Positions 54,595-62,200 of a stretch of DNA of 64,000 nucleotides are shown one piece after another. A program made the translations under genes and the position numbers. The notes beneath the pieces are model-generated. The model ran no database searches. It was not told where the DNA came from and worked only from the letters and a program-made list of their open reading frames with translations. Numbering within the stretch: the first letter of the stretch is position 1; each line of letters begins with the position of its first letter. This DNA is from Lusitaniella coriacea LEGE 07157 (GTDB lineage: Bacteria > Cyanobacteriota > Cyanobacteriia > Cyanobacteriales > Spirulinaceae), in NCBI RefSeq assembly GCF_015207425.1, contig NZ_JADEWZ010000002.1, positions 124,001 to 188,000 of the forward strand, written 5' to 3'.

Positions 54595-54653
54595 TAAGGG
54601 GCTGTGGGTGAGGGCTATAAGGGTTTCTGGGTAATACACGTCAGACGTGAAAT

Positions 54654-56159
54654 TTAGCCCGTTTCTCCCGCCAACAGTCGCTTCGACTCGGATTCTCCCG
54701 CTTGCTTCAGGGTGAGCTGCAATTGGCGCAGGAGCAATCCTAAAAAGCAAAATTGCCCTAAAAAACCCAGTAAAAGGATTGGGGTTGAAGCGTATAGAAC
54801 TCCAAAAATGGGAACCGGAGATAACAGCCACAATAGAGACAGTTTCGCGGGTTCGAGTCGAAATAGGATGGCGATAATTAAGGGTAAAAGCGTAGGAACT
54901 AACCATAATAGTGAGGTTTCTTGTTTGGCTGTTTTGGCATGAAAACTCACCAAGTGCGCGATCGCGCTGTAAATTAACAGGAGATTTGTGATGTGCAATG
55001 CGCTGAGGAGAATGAGTTGTCGCATTCCTCTCTCGGAAAACTCAATGTCATCGTAGTAGGATGTACTCAAAACCCACGGCAGCCAAAGGATTAAGATAAT
55101 TCCAATGTTGAGCGCGATCGCGCCAATTGTCGGACTTTTTTCTCTCAGCAGTAAATCCCTCACAATATTACGCTTGCTCTTCTTCTCTTGATGTCGATAG
55201 CGCGCCCAATCTAACAGCGATTGACGGTTGGGTAACAAACACAAACTCAGCAATGAAATTTCAATGGGCGCGAATACCAAAAGAAGAAAAACCCCTCCCT
55301 CCTGTAAATCATTTCCTCCGGAATTGATGAAGGCATGGACAAAAAATCCCAATAGCCACAATTGCGTCATTGCAACAACCCAATAACTTTGTCTCTTACT
55401 CAATAAAGCGAGACGGGTATTATGAAAGTGGCGATTGATGAGGTTCCAAATCCCAAAATTGACTGCCCACACTGTTCCAAGCAACCACAGATAAGTGAGT
55501 ATTCCTTCATTGCTAAGGGGAAGGAAAAACCACGTCCAGGATATCTGATGAATCCACGTGCTGACTGAAATGCACATCGGGGCGCAGATTAAGGCAAGAA
55601 GACTGCTAGCCCATTCCTGCGACCCACTCAACGTTTTACTTTTCTGGGCGTTTAGGATGAGCAACACGCTCATCAAGTAGAACAAAACACAGAACGTTCC
55701 CCAAAGGACATAAGTACTTAAAATGCTTGTCCAAGATATTTCAGCCTTCAATCCAGCATAGAAATGTAAGGGAATGGCGAGAGTAGCCCACAAATAAAGA
55801 AGAATTGGAACGCCGAGGAGTTTTCCCAGGACAAGGCTCTCGCTTGTTTGAGGACTCAAGCGAAGAAAACCAAGCGTCCCTCGCTTTTGCTCGCGGAAGA
55901 GATCCCTTGAAATCAGATAAGTGCCAAAAACCAGCAAAACTAATGGCACTAACCAATCGAGTGTTGAAAAGAGACTATTGAACTTGACACTCCATTCATT
56001 TAAATGGCTATTGCGGCTATTGAACAAAATGCACAAGGATTGCACGGAAAAAGAGACGATCGCGGTATAAATTAGATTGCGCGTTTTGAGCCTTCCCTTG
56101 ACCTCCCGGTAAAATTGAGGATTCCATTCCCCTATCCCGTCGATAACTGTTGCTAGCAT
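54654..56159 (-). CDS. Multi-spanning membrane protein, ABC-2-like permease without ATPase partner
   Basis: I start at ATG 56159 because GGAGG lies 7 nt upstream; a longer frame to 56264 lacks support. The 501-residue product begins MLATVIDGIGEWNPQFYREV and has about 12 hydrophobic helices in two sets. A cytoplasmic stretch (SRDLFREQKRGTLGFLRLSP) resembles the ABC-2 permease coupling region. The opening GEWNPQ/REVKGRLK is typical of a cyanobacterial permease group. No ATP-binding subunit is adjacent. The substrate is unknown. The C-terminus lies close to the repeat-rich spacer. Confidence 0.82.
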   Translation of the reverse strand: MLATVIDGIGEWNPQFYREVKGRLKTRNLIYTAIVSFSVQSLCILFNSRNSHLNEWSVKFNSLFSTLDWLVPLVLLVFGTYLISRDLFREQKRGTLGFLRLSPQTSESLVLGKLLGVPILLYLWATLAIPLHFYAGLKAEISWTSILSTYVLWGTFCVLFYLMSVLLILNAQKSKTLSGSQEWASSLLALICAPMCISVSTWIHQISWTWFFLPLSNEGILTYLWLLGTVWAVNFGIWNLINRHFHNTRLALLSKRQSYWVVAMTQLWLLGFFVHAFINSGGNDLQEGGVFLLLVFAPIEISLLSLCLLPNRQSLLDWARYRHQEKKSKRNIVRDLLLREKSPTIGAIALNIGIILILWLPWVLSTSYYDDIEFSERGMRQLILLSALHITNLLLIYSAIAHLVSFHAKTAKQETSLLWLVPTLLPLIIAILFRLEPAKLSLLWLLSPVPIFGVLYASTPILLLGFLGQFCFLGLLLRQLQLTLKQAGESESKRLLAGETG

Positions 56160-56450
56160 TGCGCTGTCCTCCTGTTTTTGTTTCATCTCGAAACCCAGAA
56201 GCCTTAAGGGTTTATCCCTGGACTTCAAGCTGTTGTGGGTTAATTCCCGAAAATACCACTGCAATTGAATGACTATTTCTATAAAGTTTTATTAAAAAAT
56301 CGATAATTCGAGCCAAAAACGTTGAAGCTCAATTTTACGCAGACCGCAACAAAATAGTCGGCTCGCCAGCAGTTATAATTATTAATCGGAAAAACCGCGA
56401 TCGCCTGCCTGAATTTACCGGAATCCGATTTTGAGAGGGGACTTTCTATC

Positions 56451-57398
56451 GTGAAATTTGGCATCGACATGGGACACAACGCTCCTCCCGACATCGGAGC
56501 ATCAGGGATTGCAAAAGAAGATAACTTAACCAAAGCCGTTGGCACCAGAGTGATTGCAAAATTAGAAGCCCTTGGGCATATCGCGGTCAATTGCAATCCC
56601 AGGTGGGCATCCAGCGTTCTTGACTCTGTGCGAAAAAGAGTGCAAACCGCTAACGCCAGTCGCGTTAACGTCTACGTTTCAATCCACTTCAACGCCTTCA
56701 ACGGGAGAGCCAATGGCACAGAAATTTATGCCGTCAGTTCTGCGGCACGAAGACTCGCCCAACCCGTCCTAGAAAATATTACTCGTCTTGGTTTTTTCAA
56801 TCGCGGCGTTAAAAATGGCTCCCATTTATACGTCCTCAAAAACACCTATATGCCGGCAATTCTCATTGAGTGTTGTTTCATCGATTCCCGTCGAGATATG
56901 GATCTTTACAACACAGAAAGAATGGCAAATGCAATTGTCAAAGGATTAACCGGACAAAACCCTCCCGGAGGCGATTCAGGACAAGACTCTGGTTCCTCAA
57001 AGCCAGAACCCAATCCCCAAGTTCTCAAACTACAGAAAGCGCTCAATCGCCTGCAAGTAACTGACAAGAATGGTCGGCGTTTAGTCGATGATGGTTTGTG
57101 GGGTTCTGCGACAGAATCCGCCACGCTCAAATTTCATTCAATTATGGGCATTAATGCTCCCGGACGAGCCAGCGCGCAAACCTGGAAAGCTATTGACGAC
57201 ATTTTTGAAAAACCTATTTTGCGCCCCAATCATGCCACAGGAAAAGCCGTTAGATATATTCAGTACAGAGTGGGAAGCGAAATTGATGGGGTTTATGGCC
57301 CCAATACAGCAAAAGCTGTGATGCAATTTCAAAACAAAAATCATGTAACCATTGATGGCATTATTGGCCCTCAAAGTTGGAGTAAATTAATCGGTTAA
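56451..57398 (+). CDS. N-acetylmuramoyl-L-alanine amidase with peptidoglycan-binding domains, no signal peptide
   Basis: The 315-residue protein has an Amidase_3 domain at the very N-terminus (about 1-167): zinc ligands H9 (DMGHNAPPD), E23 and H79 (SIHFNAFNG), and catalytic E140 (ILIECCFID). A Pro/Ser/Gly linker (about 168-185) leads to two peptidoglycan-binding repeats (about 190-315; VDDGLWGSATESATLKFH and IDGVYGPNTAKAVMQFQ). It cleaves the amide between MurNAc and L-Ala. The start is GTG at 56451 with GAGAGGGG upstream. No Sec signal is visible, as in phage endolysins. A paralogue follows after 29 nt. Confidence 0.92.
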   Translation: MKFGIDMGHNAPPDIGASGIAKEDNLTKAVGTRVIAKLEALGHIAVNCNPRWASSVLDSVRKRVQTANASRVNVYVSIHFNAFNGRANGTEIYAVSSAARRLAQPVLENITRLGFFNRGVKNGSHLYVLKNTYMPAILIECCFIDSRRDMDLYNTERMANAIVKGLTGQNPPGGDSGQDSGSSKPEPNPQVLKLQKALNRLQVTDKNGRRLVDDGLWGSATESATLKFHSIMGINAPGRASAQTWKAIDDIFEKPILRPNHATGKAVRYIQYRVGSEIDGVYGPNTAKAVMQFQNKNHVTIDGIIGPQSWSKLIG

Positions 57399-57427
57399 GC
57401 TGTAAACGAATCGTCAGGAGAATACTT

Positions 57428-59077
57428 ATGAAATTTGGCATTGACATGGGACACAACGCACCGCCCGATGTTGGCGCGGCTTCTCGATTCGGCAAAGAAG
57501 ATGTTCTCACCAAAGAAGTCGGTACAAAGGTTATTAGTAAAATAGAAGCAGTGGGCGATCGCGCGGTCAACTGTACGCCAAGTAATGCGAGTTCTGTAAT
57601 TAACTCCCTATATCAAAGAATTCAAAAAGCCAACGCAGAAAATGTCGATGTCTACGTTTCGATTCATTTTAATTCCTTTAACGGCAGCGCCAACGGAGTA
57701 GAAGTTTTTGCCGTTAGCGATGCAGGCAGAAGAATCGCTCAACCGGTTCTCGACAGTATTGTGAAATTGGGATTTACCAACAGAAGGGTTAAGGGAGGTT
57801 CCCATTTATACGTTCTCCGAAATACCCGTATGCCGGGAATTTTAATCGAGTGTTGCTTCCTCGACTCAGAGAAAGATATGTCTCTGTTTGATTCCGAAGT
57901 AATGGCGAATGCCATTGTTAAAGGGTTAACCGGGAAATCTCCCCAGATATCTCCCGAAACATCGAAGAAAGAAGAACCCAAAATTTTAGAACTGCAAAAA
58001 GTTCTAAACCGCTTCCAAATCCGGGATGCTAACGGGAAAGCCTTAGTTGAAGATGGGATTTCTGGCGCTGCAACGGAGTCCGCCACGCTCAAGTTCCACG
58101 AAATTATGGGCGTTGACGCAGGGAAAACCGCCGGTGCGCTTACCTGGAAACTGATTGAAGAAGTTCTCGCTCAACCAACCTTGCGACCCAATCATGCAGA
58201 GGGAAGTGCGGTCAAATACGTCCAATTCCGCTTGGGCGACACCATTGACGGCGTTTACGATGAACCAACTGTGGAGGCGGTGAAATCCTTTCAACGTCGG
58301 CAAAATTTAGTAGATGACGGGATTATTGGTCCCAAGTCCTGGGGAATCATTATGGGCAAACTTGCTCCCGAACTTTCCCTAAAAATTATTAAAGACACGA
58401 TATTAAAACAAGAACCCATAAACAGCAGCGAAATCGAGGACGAGATCCTCAAATATCCCATTGAAGAAGGAATCGAATTACCTCTGCACAGTTGGGAGGA
58501 AGAAGGCAATCACGTTAAATTAGCGCTGCTGGATCATACGTTTAACGGGTTTAATACTTGGTATGCCTTTATTGACCACATTGAAATTTGGAAAGAAGGC
58601 AAACCCTTAGAACTCAATCCAGATGACGAACAACCGATTGTCGTCCGAACGGATAGTTTTCATTTGCCCGGATTTACCAGCACATTTTATTTAAGTGACC
58701 CGATTGTTCCCAACGGTCATTTTTACTGGCGCGATGCGTTGCACAATGGCGAGCGCATTCCCAAGGAGCGATCCCACGTAGAGAATATCATTGCCTTAGC
58801 GAAGCGCATGGAAGACGTGCGGGAACGCTTGGGAGGGTTCCCGATTATCGTGACCAGTTGGTACCGTCCAGATCCTTGGAATAGCCGCGTGGGGGGCGCG
58901 AAATACTCTCGCCACAAAGTCGGTCAAGCAATCGATTTTATTCGACCGGGAATGACGGGTCGGCAAATGGCGAGTCGCTTGCGCAGTTGGCCCGGTGGGA
59001 TGGGGATTTATCGCAGCTATCCCAATTTGTTGCACTTGGACATTCGCCCTTACCGAGCGCGATGGGGCGGTGCGTAA
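57428..59077 (+). CDS. Amidase-peptidoglycan-binding-M15 peptidase fusion, no signal peptide
   Basis: The 549-residue protein repeats the upstream amidase (H9, E24, H80, E141) and its two peptidoglycan-binding units (about 190-320). A ~130-residue beta-rich domain follows (FNGFNTWYAFIDHIEIWKEG). A C-terminal peptidase of the M15/DUF882 type ends it: SWYRPDPWNSRVGG, SRHKVGQAID (H496, D503) and HLDIRP (H536). It could cut both the sugar-peptide bond and a peptide bond of the stem. AGGAG lies 8 nt before the ATG. No signal peptide, holin or phage gene is nearby. Confidence 0.92.
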   Translation: MKFGIDMGHNAPPDVGAASRFGKEDVLTKEVGTKVISKIEAVGDRAVNCTPSNASSVINSLYQRIQKANAENVDVYVSIHFNSFNGSANGVEVFAVSDAGRRIAQPVLDSIVKLGFTNRRVKGGSHLYVLRNTRMPGILIECCFLDSEKDMSLFDSEVMANAIVKGLTGKSPQISPETSKKEEPKILELQKVLNRFQIRDANGKALVEDGISGAATESATLKFHEIMGVDAGKTAGALTWKLIEEVLAQPTLRPNHAEGSAVKYVQFRLGDTIDGVYDEPTVEAVKSFQRRQNLVDDGIIGPKSWGIIMGKLAPELSLKIIKDTILKQEPINSSEIEDEILKYPIEEGIELPLHSWEEEGNHVKLALLDHTFNGFNTWYAFIDHIEIWKEGKPLELNPDDEQPIVVRTDSFHLPGFTSTFYLSDPIVPNGHFYWRDALHNGERIPKERSHVENIIALAKRMEDVRERLGGFPIIVTSWYRPDPWNSRVGGAKYSRHKVGQAIDFIRPGMTGRQMASRLRSWPGGMGIYRSYPNLLHLDIRPYRARWGGA

Positions 59078-59103
59078 AACGATCGCGCGATCGACCCTCC
59101 TCA

Positions 59104-59170
59104 TCAGAGTAGCCCCAGAAAAAAGTTGTTCGATCTGCCAGGTAGAAACGGTGACGGGGGGACGGGGAGA
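59104..59170 (+). repeat. Dispersed repeat, second copy
   Basis: Nearly the same 67 nt as 23102-23170 (tcagagt...aaaaaagttgtt...atctgccaggtagaaacggtga). It is followed by a caattaccaattcgcaatt micro-repeat. Confidence 0.85.
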
Positions 59171-59248
59171 CAATTACCAATTCGCAATTCGCAATTACCA
59201 ATTCTTCTGATGACTGATAACTGAATTGGCGGGGTGAGGGATTGATGG

Positions 59249-59291
59249 CTTTGATACAGAGCGCCCAATACCCAATTTAGATGTGTTTTAG
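59249..59291 (+). repeat. Dispersed 43-nt repeat, copy 1
   Basis: The sequence ctttgatacagagcgccc...atacccaatttagat...gttttag recurs at 62483-62525 with two differences. It ends about 50 nt before the hairpin of the mini-ORF operon and may mark an upstream boundary. Confidence 0.75.
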
Positions 59292-59342
59292 CTTATTAAC
59301 TCAAAAATAGTAAAAAAAGCGTCTAGCCATATCGCGAAAAAG

Positions 59343-59372
59343 CCCCCTAGGTTATATCAACTAGGGGGAGGA
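59343..59372 (+). promoter_or_regulatory. Hairpin overlapping the ribosome site of mini-ORF 1
   Basis: A perfect 8-bp stem (CCCCCTAG 59343-59350, CTAGGGGG 59361-59368) with a 10-nt AT-rich loop runs directly into GGGGGAGGA, the Shine-Dalgarno sequence of the ORF at 59380. The 3' arm therefore includes most of that site. It could control translation, for example as a thermometer or protein-binding site. That role is inference. Confidence 0.6.
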
Positions 59373-59379
59373 CATCAGA

Positions 59380-59460
59380 ATGCATCTACTAGCAGTTAAC
59401 TACTCTGTATCATTCCTGATTTCCGGAAAAAATCAAAAAGAAGGGGGAGATTTCTTATGA
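59380..59460 (+). CDS. Candidate mini-ORF 1 (26 aa)
   Basis: The peptide is MHLLAVNYSVSFLISG followed by KNQKEGGDFL. It has a strong ribosome site (GGAGG at 59367-59371, 8 nt before ATG), partly buried in the hairpin. The first 16 residues are hydrophobic and the rest is polar and charged, so it could insert in a membrane. Its stop overlaps the start of mini-ORF 2 (ATGA), so the two are translationally coupled. No known peptide family is recognised. The case rests on arrangement, not homology. Confidence 0.45.
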   Translation: MHLLAVNYSVSFLISGKNQKEGGDFL

Positions 59461-59540
59461 ATCAGTTACTTTTTGAGGGGTTGCGTACTTCAATTATTTC
59501 GTCCCAAAATCAAGCAAATTTCAGAAAAGCTTTGTTTTAA
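59457..59540 (+). CDS. Candidate mini-ORF 2 (27 aa)
   Basis: The peptide is MNQLLFEGLRTSIISSQ followed by NQANFRKALF. A second strong ribosome site (AGGGGGAGA at 59442-59450, inside ORF 1) lies 7 nt before its ATG. The peptide is amphipathic with a basic C-terminal half. A terminator-like hairpin begins 13 nt after its stop. Two consecutive short frames, each with a strong ribosome site and ended by a terminator, are unlikely by chance. Function is unknown. Confidence 0.45.
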   Translation: MNQLLFEGLRTSIISSQNQANFRKALF

Positions 59541-59552
59541 TCCCAATTGATG

Positions 59553-59590
59553 CAAACCCAAGAAGGGAGAGGGTTTGGGCTTTATCTCAA
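59553..59590 (+). terminator. Terminator-like hairpin after the mini-ORFs
   Basis: Stem CAAACCC (59553-59559) with GGGTTTG (59571-59577), loop 11 nt, followed by ggctttatctcaattatt. The T tract is modest, so termination may be partial. Confidence 0.55.
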
Positions 59591-59779
59591 TTATTAATCC
59601 ATTGACGCGCCCAAATTCTCTTGATTTTCACCCTGAGTCTCACGGAGCAATAAGGCTTTGAGTGCTATTTGATAAAAAGTATGCACAACTAACACCCAAT
59701 ACATTAAAGTACTCACATACTAAAATTGAATTTTTCCCTTGTCAAGCACCTGAATTTTGAATTTCAAAACAAATCAATC

Positions 59780-59975
59780 GGCGTTCCGCAGGGGTCGGAA
59801 AATCGCTGAAACCTGCATTCTTTCGTTGACCCCTACAAACCCCAGTCAGGACAAGGATTTGAGGACAGTGCAAGGAGAATTTATTGAAAATTATTATTGA
59901 TTATTTGCCACTGAGTTTGACCCCTACAATTTGGGAGGCTACAATTGGCTCAGAGACTGGGTTCAATCTCGACCC
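59780..59975 (+). promoter_or_regulatory. Putative CRISPR leader
   Basis: This AT-rich stretch lies immediately upstream of the first intact repeat. It contains GACCCCTACAA twice (near 59830 and 59929), a gtcaggacaaggatttgagg segment and caaggagaatttattg. An AT-rich leader on the side of the intact repeats, opposite the degenerate one, is the normal arrangement. A promoter is expected here but no clear -35/-10 is seen. Confidence 0.45.
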
Positions 59976-60153
59976 TCTTTAGACTTCGCCAGAAGTCGAA
60001 TTAATGGAAACTTCCCATCGCACGGGGTAATGAAGACACAGTCTCCGTTCTTTAGACTTCGCCAGAAGTCGAATTAATGGAAACTTGCACGGGGTAACGA
60101 ATTTGCAATCCCCATTTACTTTAGACTTCATCAGAGGTCGCAGGAATAAAAAT
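59976..60153 (+). CRISPR. Minimal orphan CRISPR array: two intact repeats, one degenerate repeat, two spacers
   Basis: Two identical 36-nt repeats lie at 59976-60011 and 60049-60084. Each has an internal hairpin GACTTC-GCCA-GAAGTC and ends in ATTAATGGAAAC, as many cyanobacterial repeats do. A third copy at 60118-60153 matches 26 of 36 positions and is degenerate mainly in its 3' half, as leader-distal repeats usually are. Spacers are 37 nt (60012-60048) and 33 nt (60085-60117). Oddly, both contain GCACGGGGTAAYGAA. No cas gene is in the window, so this is an isolated or relic array. Confidence 0.7.
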
Positions 60154-60157
60154 AGCG

Positions 60158-60192
60158 AAACCTCTCAGAAAGAACAGCTAGGAGGTTTTTTA
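60158..60192 (+). terminator. Rho-independent terminator after the CRISPR array
   Basis: Stem AAACCTC (60158-60164) with GAGGTTT (60182-60188) followed by TTTTTT overlapping the stem end. It begins 5 nt after the degenerate repeat, so it would end an array transcript. Confidence 0.75.
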
Positions 60193-60314
60193 ATTTATCT
60201 CTGAATATATAGCGCCACAAAGTTAAGAATACACAATCTCACAAGCCATAACCTATAGCTGGTGGACGTTGATCGCCCTACGCGATGTCCTAACGTTTGT
60301 GCGTAGATACCAGC

Positions 60315-60345
60315 GATGCGTTACGGCTGTCGCCTAACACATCCT
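60315..60345 (+). repeat. Common cyanobacterial inverted repeat (gatgcgtta...taacacatc)
   Basis: The sequence GATGCGTTA, a short loop with ggctgtcgcc, then TAACACATC is an imperfect inverted repeat of a type I recall in many cyanobacterial intergenic regions. It lies in the spacer between the CRISPR terminator and the end of the WD40 gene. Confidence 0.6.
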
Positions 60346-60421
60346 ACAATTGGGACTTTTCTCGTGAGAAAGTTGCCGCCTGAGCGACCCAATACTGACG
60401 GCTGAAAGCGGAGAGCAATCT

Positions 60422-62200
60422 TCAATAAATCGCGCCCCAATACTTAATTTCTCCCTCACTCGCACTCACGAGGGTTTGTCCGTCGGGACTCATCGCTACT
60501 GCGCGAACGGCTTTGAGATGGGCTTTAATGCTGCGTAGGGTATTGCCTGTAGACCAATCGGCAATTTGAATTGTCCCGTCTTGATGACCGCTAATAATCA
60601 ACCAACCGTCGGGGCTGATGGTTAGGGCAGTGACGTGGGAAGAATGGATGTTCAAAGGCCCGAATAATTCCCCCGAATCCACATCCCAGAGTTTAATATT
60701 GGTGTGTTCAAAACCGCTAACGAGGGTTCGACCATCGGGACTGAGCGCGATCGCGGTTGTTCCAAGAGAATGGTCGTTTAAGGGGGAAATTAGCTCTCCT
60801 GTGGCAATATTCCACAATTTAATGTTGGTTTTTAAAGCTCCGGTAATTAATGTTTGACCGTCCGGGGAAACCGCGATCGCGTTAACGTGAGAGGAGTAAT
60901 CATTCAAGGGTCGTAATAAATCCCCACTGGCAAAATCCCAGAACTTCACATTGGTCTTTTCCGAACCCGTAATAATGGTTTGTCCGTCGGGGGTGAGTGC
61001 CAAACAAATCGTCTCTTGGGAATAGAGATCGAACTGCACTTCAATTTCCCCTGTCGAGAAGTTCCAACGCCGGATAGGATCTTCTTCGCTTCCGGTAACG
61101 ATGGTTGCGCCGTCGGGACTAATGGTCAAGCAACACGCAGTCCGTGCGGGACGATCTGCTAGAACGTGAATGCAGTCTAAATATTCGTAAGGAGTAACGG
61201 AGTAATTCTCTACTTCGCGTTCTGCTTCTGCTGGAAATGATTCCTCAGCAACGGGTTCGGGGGGTTCTTCGACGACAGGAGGTTGTACGACGGGTTCTTC
61301 TGGGGGAGGTGGCGCAATAACTTCTTCAACTTCAGCAGTGGGAGAAGGAATCGGTGCAGCTTCGGGTTCGGGTGCTGATGTCGTTTCCTCTGCGGGTACA
61401 GCGAAAGGATCGGTTACGGCACTGGCAAAAGGGTCTGATGTTGCATCTGTAGAGGAAGCAGCAAAAGGGTCTGATGTTGATGGGGGTGTGGCAAAGGGAT
61501 CGGTTGTCGTGCCACCAAAAGGGTTGGCTGGTGATAGCGTTTCTTCTGCGGGTGCGACGGGTTCGGCTGCGGGTTCTTCAGGTGGGGGGGGAGTAAAAGA
61601 TTCTGCGACGGGTGCTGTCTCTTCTGGTGCAGGAGGAGGCGATACGAGGGGTTCTGCTTCTTCAACGGGTGCTGTCTCTTCTGGTGTAGGAGGAGGAGGT
61701 GAGACGAAGGGTTCTGCTTCCTCAACGGGTGCTGTCTCTGGTGCAGAAGGAGGAGGGGAAGGCTGAACGGTAGCTGAGGGATCGAGAGGTTCGAGGGGAA
61801 GGGGTTTGCGAGGCGTTTTCGCTTTAGTTACCGCAGCTTTGACCGCTTTTTGCAGATCTTTGCGTTCAAAAGGTTGCGCGATCGCGCTCATGTAATCAAA
61901 ATAGGGTTTGGGAACGCGATCGGTAATAATATCGAGCTGTTTGGCAAAAACGACAACGGGAATCTTTTGGAAGGCTTCGTCAGTTTGCAACTTCTTCAGG
62001 ACTTCCCAACCGCTCACCTCTGGCAGTTCAAAATTGAAGAGGATTAAGCGCAAGCTTTGTTGTTCTTGCTTCACAAATAACAATGCTTCTTCCCCATCAA
62101 TCGCCTCAACGATCTCAAACTTCCCGCCGGGGAGCATCGATCGAATTTTTGTCCTCATTCCGTTATGCCGATCTACAATTAGGACTTTGTTGCTTGCCAT
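60422..62200 (-). CDS. Pseudo-receiver fused to WD40 repeats
   Basis: The 592-residue protein has an N-terminal receiver fold (1-125) without phosphorylation chemistry. The phosphoacceptor position is N56 (LILFNFELP), the acidic pair is reduced to D10-R11, and the conserved Lys is replaced (AIAQPF). A ~210-residue Pro/Glu/Ala-rich linker with PPPEE and DPFA repeats follows. The C-terminus has at least six WD40 repeats (about 355-592; each with SPDGQTL-type and NIKLWD-type strands). It probably works as a scaffold that docks on a kinase or another receiver. The start is ATG at 62200. Confidence 0.9.
   Translation of the reverse strand: MASNKVLIVDRHNGMRTKIRSMLPGGKFEIVEAIDGEEALLFVKQEQQSLRLILFNFELPEVSGWEVLKKLQTDEAFQKIPVVVFAKQLDIITDRVPKPYFDYMSAIAQPFERKDLQKAVKAAVTKAKTPRKPLPLEPLDPSATVQPSPPPSAPETAPVEEAEPFVSPPPPTPEETAPVEEAEPLVSPPPAPEETAPVAESFTPPPPEEPAAEPVAPAEETLSPANPFGGTTTDPFATPPSTSDPFAASSTDATSDPFASAVTDPFAVPAEETTSAPEPEAAPIPSPTAEVEEVIAPPPPEEPVVQPPVVEEPPEPVAEESFPAEAEREVENYSVTPYEYLDCIHVLADRPARTACCLTISPDGATIVTGSEEDPIRRWNFSTGEIEVQFDLYSQETICLALTPDGQTIITGSEKTNVKFWDFASGDLLRPLNDYSSHVNAIAVSPDGQTLITGALKTNIKLWNIATGELISPLNDHSLGTTAIALSPDGRTLVSGFEHTNIKLWDVDSGELFGPLNIHSSHVTALTISPDGWLIISGHQDGTIQIADWSTGNTLRSIKAHLKAVRAVAMSPDGQTLVSASEGEIKYWGAIY

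Noticed and set aside
56451-60192. Prophage remnant
   Set aside because: The endolysin-like genes suggest it, but there is no integrase, terminase, capsid, tail or holin gene and no att-like direct repeat at a tRNA.
61338-61766. 142-codon Gly/Ser/Val-rich frame antisense to the pseudo-receiver linker
   Set aside because: It is the complement of the repetitive Pro/Glu-rich linker, so the low-complexity translation is expected and not evidence of a gene.
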